A stretch of 64,000 bases of DNA. Source: Cinclus cinclus (taxonomy: Eukaryota; Chordata; Aves; Passeriformes; Cinclidae). Positions 26,201 through 37,800 of the stretch are shown in pieces. A model generated the notes under the pieces. It saw only the letters and a program-made list of their open reading frames with translations. It had not been told where the DNA came from and made no database searches. The DNA is taken from the NCBI RefSeq assembly GCF_963662255.1, contig NC_085047.1, forward strand, positions 51,272,006 to 51,336,005, written 5' to 3'. The first letter of the stretch is position 1. Each line of letters opens with the position of its first letter. The translations under genes and the position numbers were made by a program.

Positions 26201-29200
26201 TGACTTGTCCCTTTCATTCTGTAGCCTGGGATTTCCTGCTGCACCCTGCACAGGAGACAGGCAACCAAGGACATGGCCATACAGGAAAGGCAATGGTGAA
26301 ACAAGTTATGTTAATCTTTGACTGTGTGCTTTGATAAGTAATTAACATCACTTCTGTGTGAGTTATTTACATCTAATTGTGTAATTTTGCAAAAGGTTCA
26401 GTTTCCCTTTAATTTGGAAGCAGTACCTACCTGGCAACATCAAATTTTTAGTAAATTCTTGTCATAGATGACCTTCAGCTAAGTAAAGAAATGTTAACTT
26501 GCATAAACAATTCCAAAGATATTTGAAAGTACACTAAATAAACACCATACCTGTGAGGGTACAGGCAAGTAGAAGGTTTTTATGAGCTTCTGCCTGAAAT
26601 ACTGTTGAGTTTACTCATAGAGCAAGATGCAGAGTGCCATAGGGTTTACCTGCTATGTGTTTACTGCTACAAAGCCCCCTTATCACACTGCATTTCCCTG
26701 TACAATGTAGATATATGGAAAAACAGCAGTTTCCACCATTCATTTGCTTTTTTCAGGCCAAAGGCATTGTCAGTATTGTGTGTGTCCAAAATAACTCTTT
26801 CAGTTATGAACCTCAACCTATGCAAGCAAGTTAAAATACTGGGACTACTAACTTCCAGGATTTGTTTTGGGAGAGTTTTTATGCAATGGTGTCAGTCAGT
26901 ATATATGAAAGCAGCTCTTTAGAGACAGTTTAAATGCTACTGCAGAAATGCCTACCAGACTGTGAAAGTTCTATTTTAAGGGGTATTAAAAAGCTGACAA
27001 GGAAGGTTCCCTCAAGCATATGTACTCTGTTCATGCATGGCCATAACAATTGGTATAAATGCTCTTTATCAAACACCATTTTATCTCAAATTAACATTTG
27101 TGTGGTGACATTTCTGTTTACTCTGATAGGTACTGGTAATTAAAGAAATAAAATTATACTAATTTCAAGATTTTTGAATTTTCCATTTTCACTTGTTTCA
27201 AGAAAACTTGATAGCTTTATTTTGTGCAACATTTTCCATATGGGGGTGTGCCACTCTACTGCATATTTGAGGAACTTACGACAAACAGGAGTACACAAGT
27301 GAAGATAAGTAGTCACATGTTTTTGTGCCAGTTATGAATTCAGCAATGCTGAGTGCCTCTCACTCTGTAACAGCTGGTATGAGACTTAGGAATTTCAAAA
27401 CATGAAGTGCTTCTACATTTTACCAGAAACAGTGGCTAAATTAAATGCCTTCAAATTTTTTCCCTCTCCCAAAAGATATGTGACAAATCTACTGCCATAA
27501 AAGTGCAGAGGAGCCTAGAAGTGTCCCTGGCCTGCAGAACTGGCTGGGACAGCAGAGGAAAACTGACCACTAGTGATGCAGAGAAACCCCTTCAGGTTTC
27601 ATTTGTCCCACTAATGTAAAATGCTCTGCAGTGAATGATACTTTGCAAGAAAGGACAGAACTCTGTGTAGCACTGGTTGGGCAGGCAGGAAGGAGCTGCC
27701 CATGATCCATGACCCTCCCCACTGGCTCCAGGAACAGCTCTCAGGACAGCCCAGAGCCAGGCAGGAGGCAGTTCAGACACAGCTGCCTTCAGCAGGACAA
27801 GCTGCTTGACCCTGGAGGATTCTGGATCATGGATTTGTAAACTTGCTGAACAAGAACGGCATCTGTTTTTAGGCATCCCTGCCTTGACTTGCAAAGCAAG
27901 CAAAAAGTTTAAAGGAAAGGACCCAAGGATGGAATTGTCTAGTACAGAGAAAGAGGGGTTTGGGGATGGCTCACATGGATTGAGGCAAAGGCTTGCTTTC
28001 ACAGAAAGTTAAAAACGCTTTAGATTTAAGGTAAAGCTTGATAATTTTGAGCTATATGTTACTTTTAGTTATCTGGCACTGGTCAGAGAATGGGTGAGCT
28101 CATGCTCTACAGTTACATGTGGAGTCACAGCTCAGCCCATCTTAGAAAGACTGTGACCCTCAGTGTCACCAATAAGCTGCAAAAAATAGATGTGGGAGCA
28201 AGGAGCAGGGCCTGGGACTCTCTCTTTCCAAGGATATCCTTCTCACAACAGGCCAAACACCCTGCTATCTTCTTGCTCATGAGGTTTAGTCCTGTAAATC
28301 TCATCTCTCTTTCAGAGTAGTGTGCCTTGCTGGCAGGAGGATAGTGCCATGCCAGAGGATGTTGAAGCCTGATGGACTTTCCTGAAAAGTATGAGCAGTG
28401 TTTTAGACTGTGGGTCTAGAAAGAAAATGCTCCAGCTCCTGGGCAATGAGAAGCCTCCTCTGCTGCTGCCATTAGTGCATTATTTCTTCTGGGTTGATGA
28501 ATGTCATTAAACAGAAGATCTGCTCCCAGGAAAGATGGTCCTGCTTTACTCACAGCCTGGGTGGGTCTTGCCATGGGATAGGGGCAGATGGGCCAAAGCA
28601 GTGGGAGCCACTGACCAGGCCTGAGTGTCCATGGCAGGCAAGGGAGCAGGTCTGCTTTCACACGTAAACCTGAATGGAAGCCAAAGAACAGGCAGCATTG
28701 ATGAACCCGGGGAACAAAACCAAGGGCATGTGGAAGATGAGTTAATTGGTGCTTAATGCACTTAAAGCAGAAATTCAGAAATTAAGATCTGATGCAAAGA
28801 TGACTCAGAAGCAACACGCTGGCATGCACAGGGAGCTTCTCTGTTAAAGGGAGCTAAACATTTGTCCGTGCCAGAGGGCTTTTATAACAGGAGAGTTGCT
28901 TTAGCCCCAAAATGGTGTTTTTTAACAATGCCCTGTCTCCCAATAAGGGAACACCAAAGCTGACTCAGAGAACTCTGAGCGGAGATTCTCACCAGAGGAA
29001 TAATATGAATCATCTAAACCACTCTTATTAGCCCCTCCTGTTAATTTACTAAAATAATCGTATCTGTAGTTGGATCTGTGGCTTAAAAAATGTGGCCTAA
29101 GGCAGGTTTTTTTTTTTGCTGTTATATCAATACATTAAAAGATCCAGAATGTGTTTAAGAGTAGGCTGATATGGATTTAAAAAAAAGATCAGTAGAAAAA

Positions 29201-29649
29201 GTATTGTTCTTGCCTTCTCTAGATAACATCTTACAGAAAGACATGCTTCACACCACATGATTTTAAAGTGATGAAATCTTTGCTTCTTCACTGCCCCTTT
29301 TTGTAACTCTTCCTTTGGCTCAAAGGAGCTGTGCCAATATAAAAAAACCATGTTATTTATACTGTGGTAGAGCCAGGATGCCACATAAAGAACCCGTTCT
29401 TTATTGTGCGAAGCACAGTAAATTCACAGGAATGAGTCCCTGCCCAAAGAACCCACAGCTTATAACTCTGAACATGGCACGGCACAAAGAGCTATGGAAA
29501 GCACAAACAACCATACAGAAGGCAGATTGTGATGGGCATAAATAAACACCAATGTTGGCCTGGGAGCCCCTAGAGGCTCATGAGGCTGGTTGAAGGCTTT
29601 AGAAATACTGATATATTACAAAATGCTAATTTTATGATCCCATCTGGGA

Positions 29650-29710
29650 TAATTTTTAAAAAGCTTTAAAAAGCATTAAAAAAACATTTTAAAAAACCCA
29701 TTAAAACATT
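29650..29710 (+). repeat. A-rich low-complexity patch
   Basis: Repeated TAAAAAGC, ATTAAAA and TTTTAAAA words give an imperfect A-rich tandem pattern. This looks like slippage-driven simple sequence. Confidence 0.6.
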
Positions 29711-32700
29711 CCTGAGTTGTGCCTCATTACTAAAGACATGAGGATGTTCCATGGGGTTTGGAAATTCTAAACTCAGGTGAAATCAGAAAGCAAAGTATAA
29801 TTTCAAAATATAGATGAAAATATTTTCAGTGACCTTGTGGGAATACCATTCAGTTAGTTACTGCCTTATGTTTCTTTATGCATTTTGACTTAGGTGAAAT
29901 TTGGATTGTTTAACTCATTCAAATTCCTTCACTTCACCTAAAGTAACTATTTGTTAAGTTTCGACTAGTCAATGCAATCCCACAGTTTGCTGTTATGTAT
30001 TTATATCATTCTTCTAGCTGGATTTTTAATCTATTTTGAAGAGTAAAAAATAGTTTATTCTCAACCAGAAATTCATTAAACCCCATTCAAATGAAAATAA
30101 TTCCATCTACTTGGGGATATTTTCTATGTTAGTACTTCTTTTCCAAGAGTCCATAAATTACTCAGCAAAATAAATATTAGAATTATGGAGGAAAGACCAT
30201 GGAGGAAACAAAAGAAGGAAAGGCTATGTACATAATTTCTAGAACATTTTGCGCCTTAAAACTTCTGGAATTAAATATTATATAAAATATAAAGACGAAA
30301 ACCTGTACATTTTACACTTCATCTTACTTAATGTGTTGATAGAAACAGGATTGAATTTTACCCTCAGAGCATCCTGTGAAGTAATTCTCAGTCTGTCACC
30401 ATGTTTACCCTTAAAAAAGTATAATTCTGGAAAACTGTTCTCCAGAGAGATGCAGTTTTTTGGCAAAATATGTCCTTACCAAGCTTCTTTTACTGCCTTA
30501 ACATAAAGCAATTTCCTTAGAGAAATAAACTGTATGGTCAAAGAGACCTGTTTGCTATAATAACTGAATCTAAAACTTCTTCCATTAGGAATCTCTTGGT
30601 CAGAGATATTACTTTTCTCCATTAGTTACTCAGCCTTTATTTACTGTAGTTATAAAAGACAGTTCTTCAGATGATACCACACCAAAGAGCAATAACTACA
30701 ACAACAACAACAAAGGATTAAGCACTGTGGTTTTCTCCAATGACTGGATGAATCAGAGCAAAACAGATTGCTGAGGTGTGTCTTCTGCTGAGGCTCACAG
30801 AGTCTTGGTTTGGCATGTTTATGGCTCTGCTGTCTAGTTGCATTTTGTTAAAGTTGATTAATTTCACTAGATTTTATAAATATCTCATCTAATAAAACAA
30901 CCCATAGCAATACTCTGAACTTTTTGTAAAAAGTGTCATTGCTTAATTATTCATTTAATTGACTGGCGCACATAGGGAATTAATCAATTTGAGCTGCAAA
31001 ATAAAATTAGATGTAATAGGGGTTTTAGCATAGCTAAAAGATTTGGCTGAGGAAAGATGTGAGGGGGTGGGATGGAATAAAAATTAAAGCTATTCAAGTG
31101 CTATTTATTAAACAATTCTTTTTATGGAACTGTGAGAAAGATGACTGCAAACCAAACTAAACCATTACAATAGGCCAAATACTCTAGTTCCTCTTTTTTT
31201 AAAAAAATAATCTAGGGAGGCATTTTGCCAGCATTAATAATATGCCTCTTCTGAAATAACAGAAACTAATTTTAGAAGAAAGTATTTTTTAATATTAATC
31301 CTTTCAGGAATTCCTGTTTTGAAGACATTAACAAAGTTGTTCCCATCCTGATCTGCAGCAAAACGTACTCTGAAATGTTAAATTGTCTTGCAAAGTCTAA
31401 TCTATGATTTCTACTTTTCACCAGTTCAAACCCTAGAGAAAATAGTCCTAGAAAATTAACAAAATTGATAAAGAAGCATTAATAACAACATTTTAAATAT
31501 TATTATTATTTCTGTCACAGATACTGGATGAAAAAACCTGAGGCTGGTAGCTGACAATTCCAGTTTTCCTATATTGGAACAGAAGTGTCAAGGAAAGCCT
31601 CAGAGAAGAGAAAACTATTACTCCATAATCCAAGCTTGGAAACAAGGCCTGTTAGGCACAGTTCGTGTGACTAGTTTTCAATGTTTTTCTGAAAATAAGC
31701 TGCATATTAGAAGAGTCTGTCTCTCTCCAGGGATAGCAGAAGGAGCTTAGGATGACAACTATTGATGGGTTATCTTTGCTGCCCAATTGAATCCCAGCAG
31801 GACAGTCCAGCCCAGTTCCACCATGAGACACAAAAACTGATCATCTCCTGGGAGCATTTGGTTTAGCTTGTCACATCTCCATTTCTAGAGGGGACCAATG
31901 CAGTCCTCTGAGAAGCTGTGGCAAGCAAAGTCTCAGTACTTCAGCAGGGACCTTTGAAGGATGCAGAGGTCCTAGGCATGCCCCATCCCCAATTAATCTA
32001 CAGATGCTGTAGTACTGGGATTAGTCTATCTGACTTGTTAATGGGACATTTGCCATTAAAAAAAAAATAAATGAGCAGAGCATACACAACGATATTGGCA
32101 GAAAGAAATGCTGCCTTACTCATTATTTTTCTCCACGCTTCTGGTGGAGTGAATAAATCAACTCTGAACATTGTTTAGGAAAGTTGTAACACTGGTGTAG
32201 ACTGCCTAAAATAACTTGCTTATTGATGACCTATAAATCCAACTTAAATCTCACATTAACCTTTTCTCTGAGTAGCTTTCTCATTAGTAGATGCTTAAGT
32301 GATTGGAAATGGCTGAAAATGAAGCCACTCAGCTTGCAAAAGGGCAGACCAATGTCCCTGTTGCCTCCACAAGTTCTGGTATTTTTCAGAGCTGGAGACA
32401 GCAGGTGAAACTGGGCTGTTTCCTGCACAAACTGATTCAGAAACTTAAACACAAACCATTGCAAGTTACTGGAGAGACACCTTCTTTGTTTCTTTTTAAA
32501 GGCAGATTAAGTTCATACTTCCCATGCTGTGCTCAGCTCCCAGATTGGATCTATGCTTTTTCCTCTACTGCATAAATATTAATAGGGTGGAATTCCTATT
32601 TATGTCAGTACCACATTACCATTTGTAAGAAACCTTACATTTCACTTGCCAGAAGCTCATCAGAGTTGCACAGTATTAATTGTGTTTTTGTGTAGCGCCA

Positions 32701-33055
32701 GACCATAGAGGGAGTGATACCATTTTGCCAGACCTACCATACTATGTACATAAATATCAAAGCATTTAATGAAAAAAAATAACTATGTATTTCATAGTGT
32801 TAGCCTTTAAAGATTGCCTGTATTTTTAATCTCCAGAAGCTCAGTTTTGAAGAAGCCTCCTAAAATTGCACAGTAGATTGAAACACGAGAAAATACAGAA
32901 AAAGAGCCAGTTTTAACTGACAAGAACCATCAGCAGGGCCACCTGGTCACACTGCAGTGGTAATAAATTGGTTCCTGCATCTAGTACCAGTTTCCACTAC
33001 CTTGTCTGCCAGATCATTACATATGCAGAGCAGCCCTCTGCTGGGAGACATACAC

Positions 33056-33270
33056 TTCAGTTTCAGCCCATGACCTCGTATTTTACCTTATTGCTAGAGA
33101 TTCAGACCTAGTTCTGTGTTCTACCCTTAGGTACTTGTACACTGTAATTAAATCCTATCTCACCTGCTCCCTTTTCACGGCCCAACATGTTAAGGTCTTG
33201 GAGCCATTTCTTCAAAAGATATATTCTCCTGTCTCCTAAGTAAGCCTTGTTCCCTGGATCCCTTCCAAGT
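33056..33270 (-). mobile_element. ancient CR1-like fragment (tentative)
   Basis: On the plus strand the order CATGACCTCGTATTTTACC, TAGGTACTTGTACACTGTAA, TCCTATCTCACCTGC and CTTGGAGCCATTTCTTC follows the complement of the CR1 ORF2 end. That region in younger copies reads 'cctTGTcctgtcac ... atatttataagcattgat ... tctcagtcttctc ... ctcagccttt'. Similarity by eye is weak and no octamer end is visible. It may be a very old CR1/L3-type relic or chance similarity. Confidence 0.4.
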
Positions 33271-33926
33271 TTTCCTTAGGGAATGCACCAAATTACAAAC
33301 CTCTTGAAAGATTTAGAGGTCCAGCGGGGCTTCACGTGGTGCAGTAATTGGAGGAGATTGGCTTTAAAGGATATGGCTGGGCAGGTTAAAGTCAATGGAA
33401 GTTCAATGTGTGGAGAGATTAGAGGATCAAGGCTTGGTAGGCTGAATGCAGTATGTGACCTAAAGATATTAGTAGGGATTCAGACAACAGTTTCTGTTCA
33501 AATGCTTAATCCAGGGCTGACTTTCATTCTTTGGTGTGTATTTAAATACCTGTGTAAGTAGCTGTGGTTGTGGGGAAGCCCAGGGAAGAACTGCAGTTTG
33601 CTCCAAGTGGTGTGCAGCTGGAGAGAGACACCTGAGTGTGTATAATGCTGCAGGGACAGAAGACAGTAGGAGTCCCAGCCCCACAGTCTGGGGTGAGGCA
33701 GCAAGGTTGGACCAGCTATGGAAACTCCTGCATTCTCATCCTGTCTGGAATCAGGGTCAGGATGCTGCCTAAAGTCACCTGGCCCTGTCATCCAAAACTG
33801 CTGGCAAGTGAGAGAGAAGGATTGGACCTGAAGGGCCAGCACCCCCACCTCTTTACCCAAAACCTCCTTCACCCCACCCTCTACACTGTGGTAGTGCAGG
33901 GAATCTGCTCCCCAGACAGGTCAGCT
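33271..33926. other. non-coding flank of the tetranucleotide array
   Basis: Short open frames occur on both strands and one runs into the array, but none resembles a protein. Base composition is slightly higher in GC than the surroundings. Confidence 0.55.
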
Positions 33927-34893
33927 TCCATCCATCCATCCATCCACTATCCATCTTTCCATCCACCATCCATCCATCTATCCATCCATCCATCATCCAT
34001 CCATCCATCCACCATCCATCCATCTATCCATCCATCCATCCATCCATCCATCCATCCATCCATCCATCCACTATCCATCCTCCATCCATCCATCCATCCT
34101 TCCATCCACCATCCATCCACTATCCATCCTTCCATCCACCATCCATCCATCTATCCATCCATCCATCCATCCATCCATCTACCATCCATCCATCCATCCA
34201 TCCATCCATCCATCCATCCATCCATCCACTATCCATCCTCCATCCATCCATCATCCATCCACCATCCATCCATCCATCCATCTATCCATCTATCCATCTA
34301 TCCATCATCCATCCATCCACCATCCATCCATCCATCCATCATCCATCCACCATCCATCCATCCATCCATCCATCCATCATCCATCCATCCATCCATCCAT
34401 CCATCCATCCATCCATCCACTATCTATCCTTCCATCCACCATCCATCCATCTATCCATCCATCCATCATCCATCCATCCATCCATCCATCCATCCACTAT
34501 CTATCCTTCCATCCACCATCCATCCATCTATCCATCCATCCATCATCCATCCATCCATCCATCCATCCACTATCTATCCTCCATCCATCCATCCTTCCAT
34601 CATCCATCCATCCACTATCCATCCTTCCATCCACCATCCATCCATCTATCCATCCATCCATCCATCCATCCATCCATCCATCCATCCATCCACTATCCAT
34701 CCTTCCATCCACCATCCATCCACCATCCATCCATCCATCCATCATCCATCCACCATCCATCCATCATCCATCCATCATCCATCCACCATCCATCCATCCA
34801 TCCATCCATCCATCCATCCATCCATCCATCCATCCATCATCCATCCACCATCCATCCATCATCCATCCACCATCCATCCATCCATCCATTCCA
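33927..34893 (+). repeat. (TCCA)n / (GGAT)n microsatellite array, about 967 bp
   Basis: Nearly the whole stretch is TCCA units on the plus strand, interrupted by three-base units (giving CATCATCC or CCACCATCC) and by CTATCC, CTTCC and CTCC variants. A longer module, CCACTATCCATCCTTCC followed by ACCATCCATCCATCTATCC, recurs near 33944, 34117, 34417, 34494, 34612 and 34690. Some copies are spaced about 77-78 bases apart, so the array has expanded by duplicating compound blocks as well as by slippage. The pattern has no stops in any plus-strand frame, which explains a spurious 420-codon frame of Ile-His-Pro-Ser repeats and the opposing Gly-Trp-Met-Asp frames. Confidence 0.97.
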
Positions 34894-37800
34894 CTTGACT
34901 GGCCTCGAGTCGCAGGTCTGTGCTACCCCAGCTACCATAAAACACTTACAGAGGATGCCTGGATGCAACGAATCCATCCTAAATAAACCATAAGTGTAAT
35001 TTTCCCTGAAAGTGAAATAAATGCTCTGTTTGATGATGCTCAGTTGTTCAATGATTGCAGCAAGCACAGTGACAATCACAATGATGAACTGTGCTCCTCT
35101 GAATAGTCTCTCAATAACAGCTGTGTGACAACTCATAAATGACATTTCTCATATACAACACCTGATAATGTCAGCTTCACTACACTAATACACTCATTGC
35201 TCTAATACCTCAGTCTTTCAGCTGGAGAATGCTGCCTGCCTACAAAGCAAAGCAATTTTTGTGCTATTTATCAGAAGACTTTGTGCTTTGTTCTCCATGG
35301 AAAATGGGATTGTTCTTTCTGTGTTGTAAGATAGTCCTTATCCCAACAGATAATACAAATGATTAAATAAGGTGAAATAAAGGAAGGAAAATAGATCACA
35401 ATATTTGCCCATTTATCCCATGTAAATGATTTTAATTTTTAAAAAAAGCTATTTTTAAAAAGCAATACCAAAAATCCTCTAAGGGAAAGGTCAGGAATTT
35501 CTGAAACATTATTCAAAGGCCCTACCTATAAGAAGTGGACTCCTAGGGCTGGACAGCACATTTCCAAAAACTGGGGAGCTCCATGAATGTTATATATCAA
35601 AAGCAGGACTGCTCCTTAACATCATCCTGTGCATGTTCCACTAAGAATCCTTACAAGATACTTCTACTAAGGATCCCTATAAAATATGCATCAAATCTTG
35701 TATTTTGTGTCTCAGCCCTGCCCCCTATACCCTGTCCACAGAGCAGCTAGTCTTGTTTAGTCTTCATCTTTCAAATATGTACCTGAACTCCTAGAATCTC
35801 TCCTTCCTTTTACCTTTTATTCTACTTTCTGTAGTTTTTATTACATCTCCTTCCTTTATATTATGGGCGGGATGAAGAAATACAGTCTAATTCAATAACA
35901 GGAGAGTACTTCTTTCTAGAACCTCTGCTGAAATGCTGTTCATTTACCTGGGGTCTCTCATACTTGGCAACCAGCCGACAACACTTTTTGATTTTTAAAA
36001 TGTGAAGGGAAAAAGTTCAGATAATGAAACAAAGTCCAATTAGAGGGACTAATGTCAAAGGGTTGACGTCTTTGCAAAGGATTAAAATGTGCACAACACC
36101 AGAAGTGGCCTTATTTCAATGTTTTAGACCAAGTGGAATAGAGCTGCTGAAATCTCCCACACGAGTGGCAGCCTTTGCCTTTGCAGCCTTTGTGGTTGTT
36201 TTTCTTGCAGCACAACCACAGATGACAGACTATAAATCTGTGGTGAGAAATGGACCTTGTCTGAAGGAGCTTGCAATTTAAACATGCAAAATAAGAAGCT
36301 GGAAGAAAAACAGAGTCAGAAAAGTCAGGTGGCAGGTGTGTGATAAAGGCAGCAGCTGCACAGGTCCAGGTCCTGTTCCTGTTTGGTTTCAATCCAAACC
36401 TTAAGTTTTTCTCACAACAGTACAGAGAAGTGGCCAATTAAGGCAACCAAAGTCATCACCACTATATCTAAAAGTTGCTAATATCCAACTGAAGATTTTT
36501 TTCATTATTTACATGAGTTTTAAACAGATTAGGAGCAGGAACTGCAAGGCTCCTACCTTTGGCAAACTCAGTAGTACAGTTTAGGAAGACCAGACTTGGT
36601 TACAGCCCAAGCTGCTGCTGAATCCACCCCACTACCACCTCCTTAGTCCTTTGCTGCTCTCTCCAGCTTAAATGAAGGATTAAAAAGGAGGTTACAAGTG
36701 CATGCTGCATTCAAGTAAATTTTTCTCCTCTGCTTTTCTAAAACTACATTTTCATTTTTCTTTGTCAACAGATTTAATGCTTAATTAATCTGTTTGAACA
36801 GGCAAGAAAATGTGTTCTAGCAAAAAGTTCCTCCTGCGTATGTATGTTCTGTTCAAATAACCTTTTTCCCAACTTCTCTGCAATCAGAAGATTTGAATTC
36901 TAATGCAAAATGTTCATGCTAGAACCTGATCATATCCCAGAGCTACAATTCTGAGTGGCATCAGTCCATGGTATCTGTCAGTATTTGCCAAAAACATGTC
37001 AGGACTCCCCTATAGTTCAAATCACCCCATAAATTCTACACTTACACAACATCAGTGACCTCATACCCAAGGCATGCCTTAATGATCAAGCAAGTGGAAA
37101 CGTTCAGCAAATACATTGAATGTTTGACATTGTTATCAGTGGGTGTTCCCTGGGTCTCTTGTGAAACAATCCCAAGATTAATGCAAGGCCAAGAAGTGTC
37201 AGCCAAGTGAAAACCTTAAATGTTAGTTAAGAAATTTAAATAGACAACAGCAGTTTTCTGCGTTAAAAGTCAGCAAAATAGATCTTAGAGAAGTAGTGGG
37301 GGAAAAAAACCCCTGAGTTTTCTTAACAGCGAGTTATTTGCATTGCTTTGGCTGATTTTCTTTTAAGCTGTTGCTCCTGACATTGTGAAGCTGAAGGAAA
37401 TATGTCAGTCTCATGAGAAATTCTGAGAAATGAAGCATTAAAAAGCCTCTATAAAAGTTTTGGTTAAGTCCATGATAAAAATTAGGCTTAATACAGACAA
37501 CTATTTCAACCTTTCAGCCTCTCTAAATCAGGTCTTAGAAATACTCCCAGTGAAATGAAGGTTGATTCCCTAAACCAGAGCACAGTGCCCCCTCTAGAGT
37601 GCACAAAAAACTTGGCTACTTCTACTGATTCCCATGTCAGCAGAAGGCATTGACATGCTGTAGTAAAATAATAGAGAGGGAAAGGAATAACGTCAACATT
37701 AAAAACAGAGTTTTCTTTTTATTTTCCTTTCTTACACTTCACTTTGCAGGTTAATTTGAATTTGAACACATGTGGTTGCTTTTGCACACTGGACATCCAG

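Larger units (their letters stand above)
16291..33055. other. long AT-rich gene-free region
   Basis: No exon, RNA gene or transposon was recognised in nearly 17 kb. Small features are an (ATT)n-like patch at 17570, a purine-rich tract at 18217-18275, an (AAAAC)n repeat at 22780, a tandem 20/21-mer at 23231-23271, tight hairpins at 21276-21300, 22887-22910 and 25144-25164, an A-rich patch at 29650-29710 and a (CAA)n repeat at 30700. Slightly GC-richer segments occur near 25.15-25.35 and 27.5-28.7 kb. Open frames here are short and probably chance. Confidence 0.6.

Noticed and set aside
27592..28002. 136-codon minus-strand open frame
   Set aside because: Slightly GC-rich DNA, no recognisable domain and no clear splice or promoter signals.
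34497..34760. Minus-strand Met-Asp-Gly-Trp repeat frames in the array
   Set aside because: They are the complement of the same tetranucleotide repeat, and GGAT supplies ATG starts by itself.
33927..34893. CRISPR-like regular repeat pattern
   Set aside because: There are no unique spacers; it is a tetranucleotide satellite in a eukaryotic genome.
33636..34898. 420-codon plus-strand open frame, mostly Ile-His-Pro-Ser repeats
   Set aside because: It is open only because the TCCA repeat has no stop in any plus-strand frame. The part before the array has no protein-like features.
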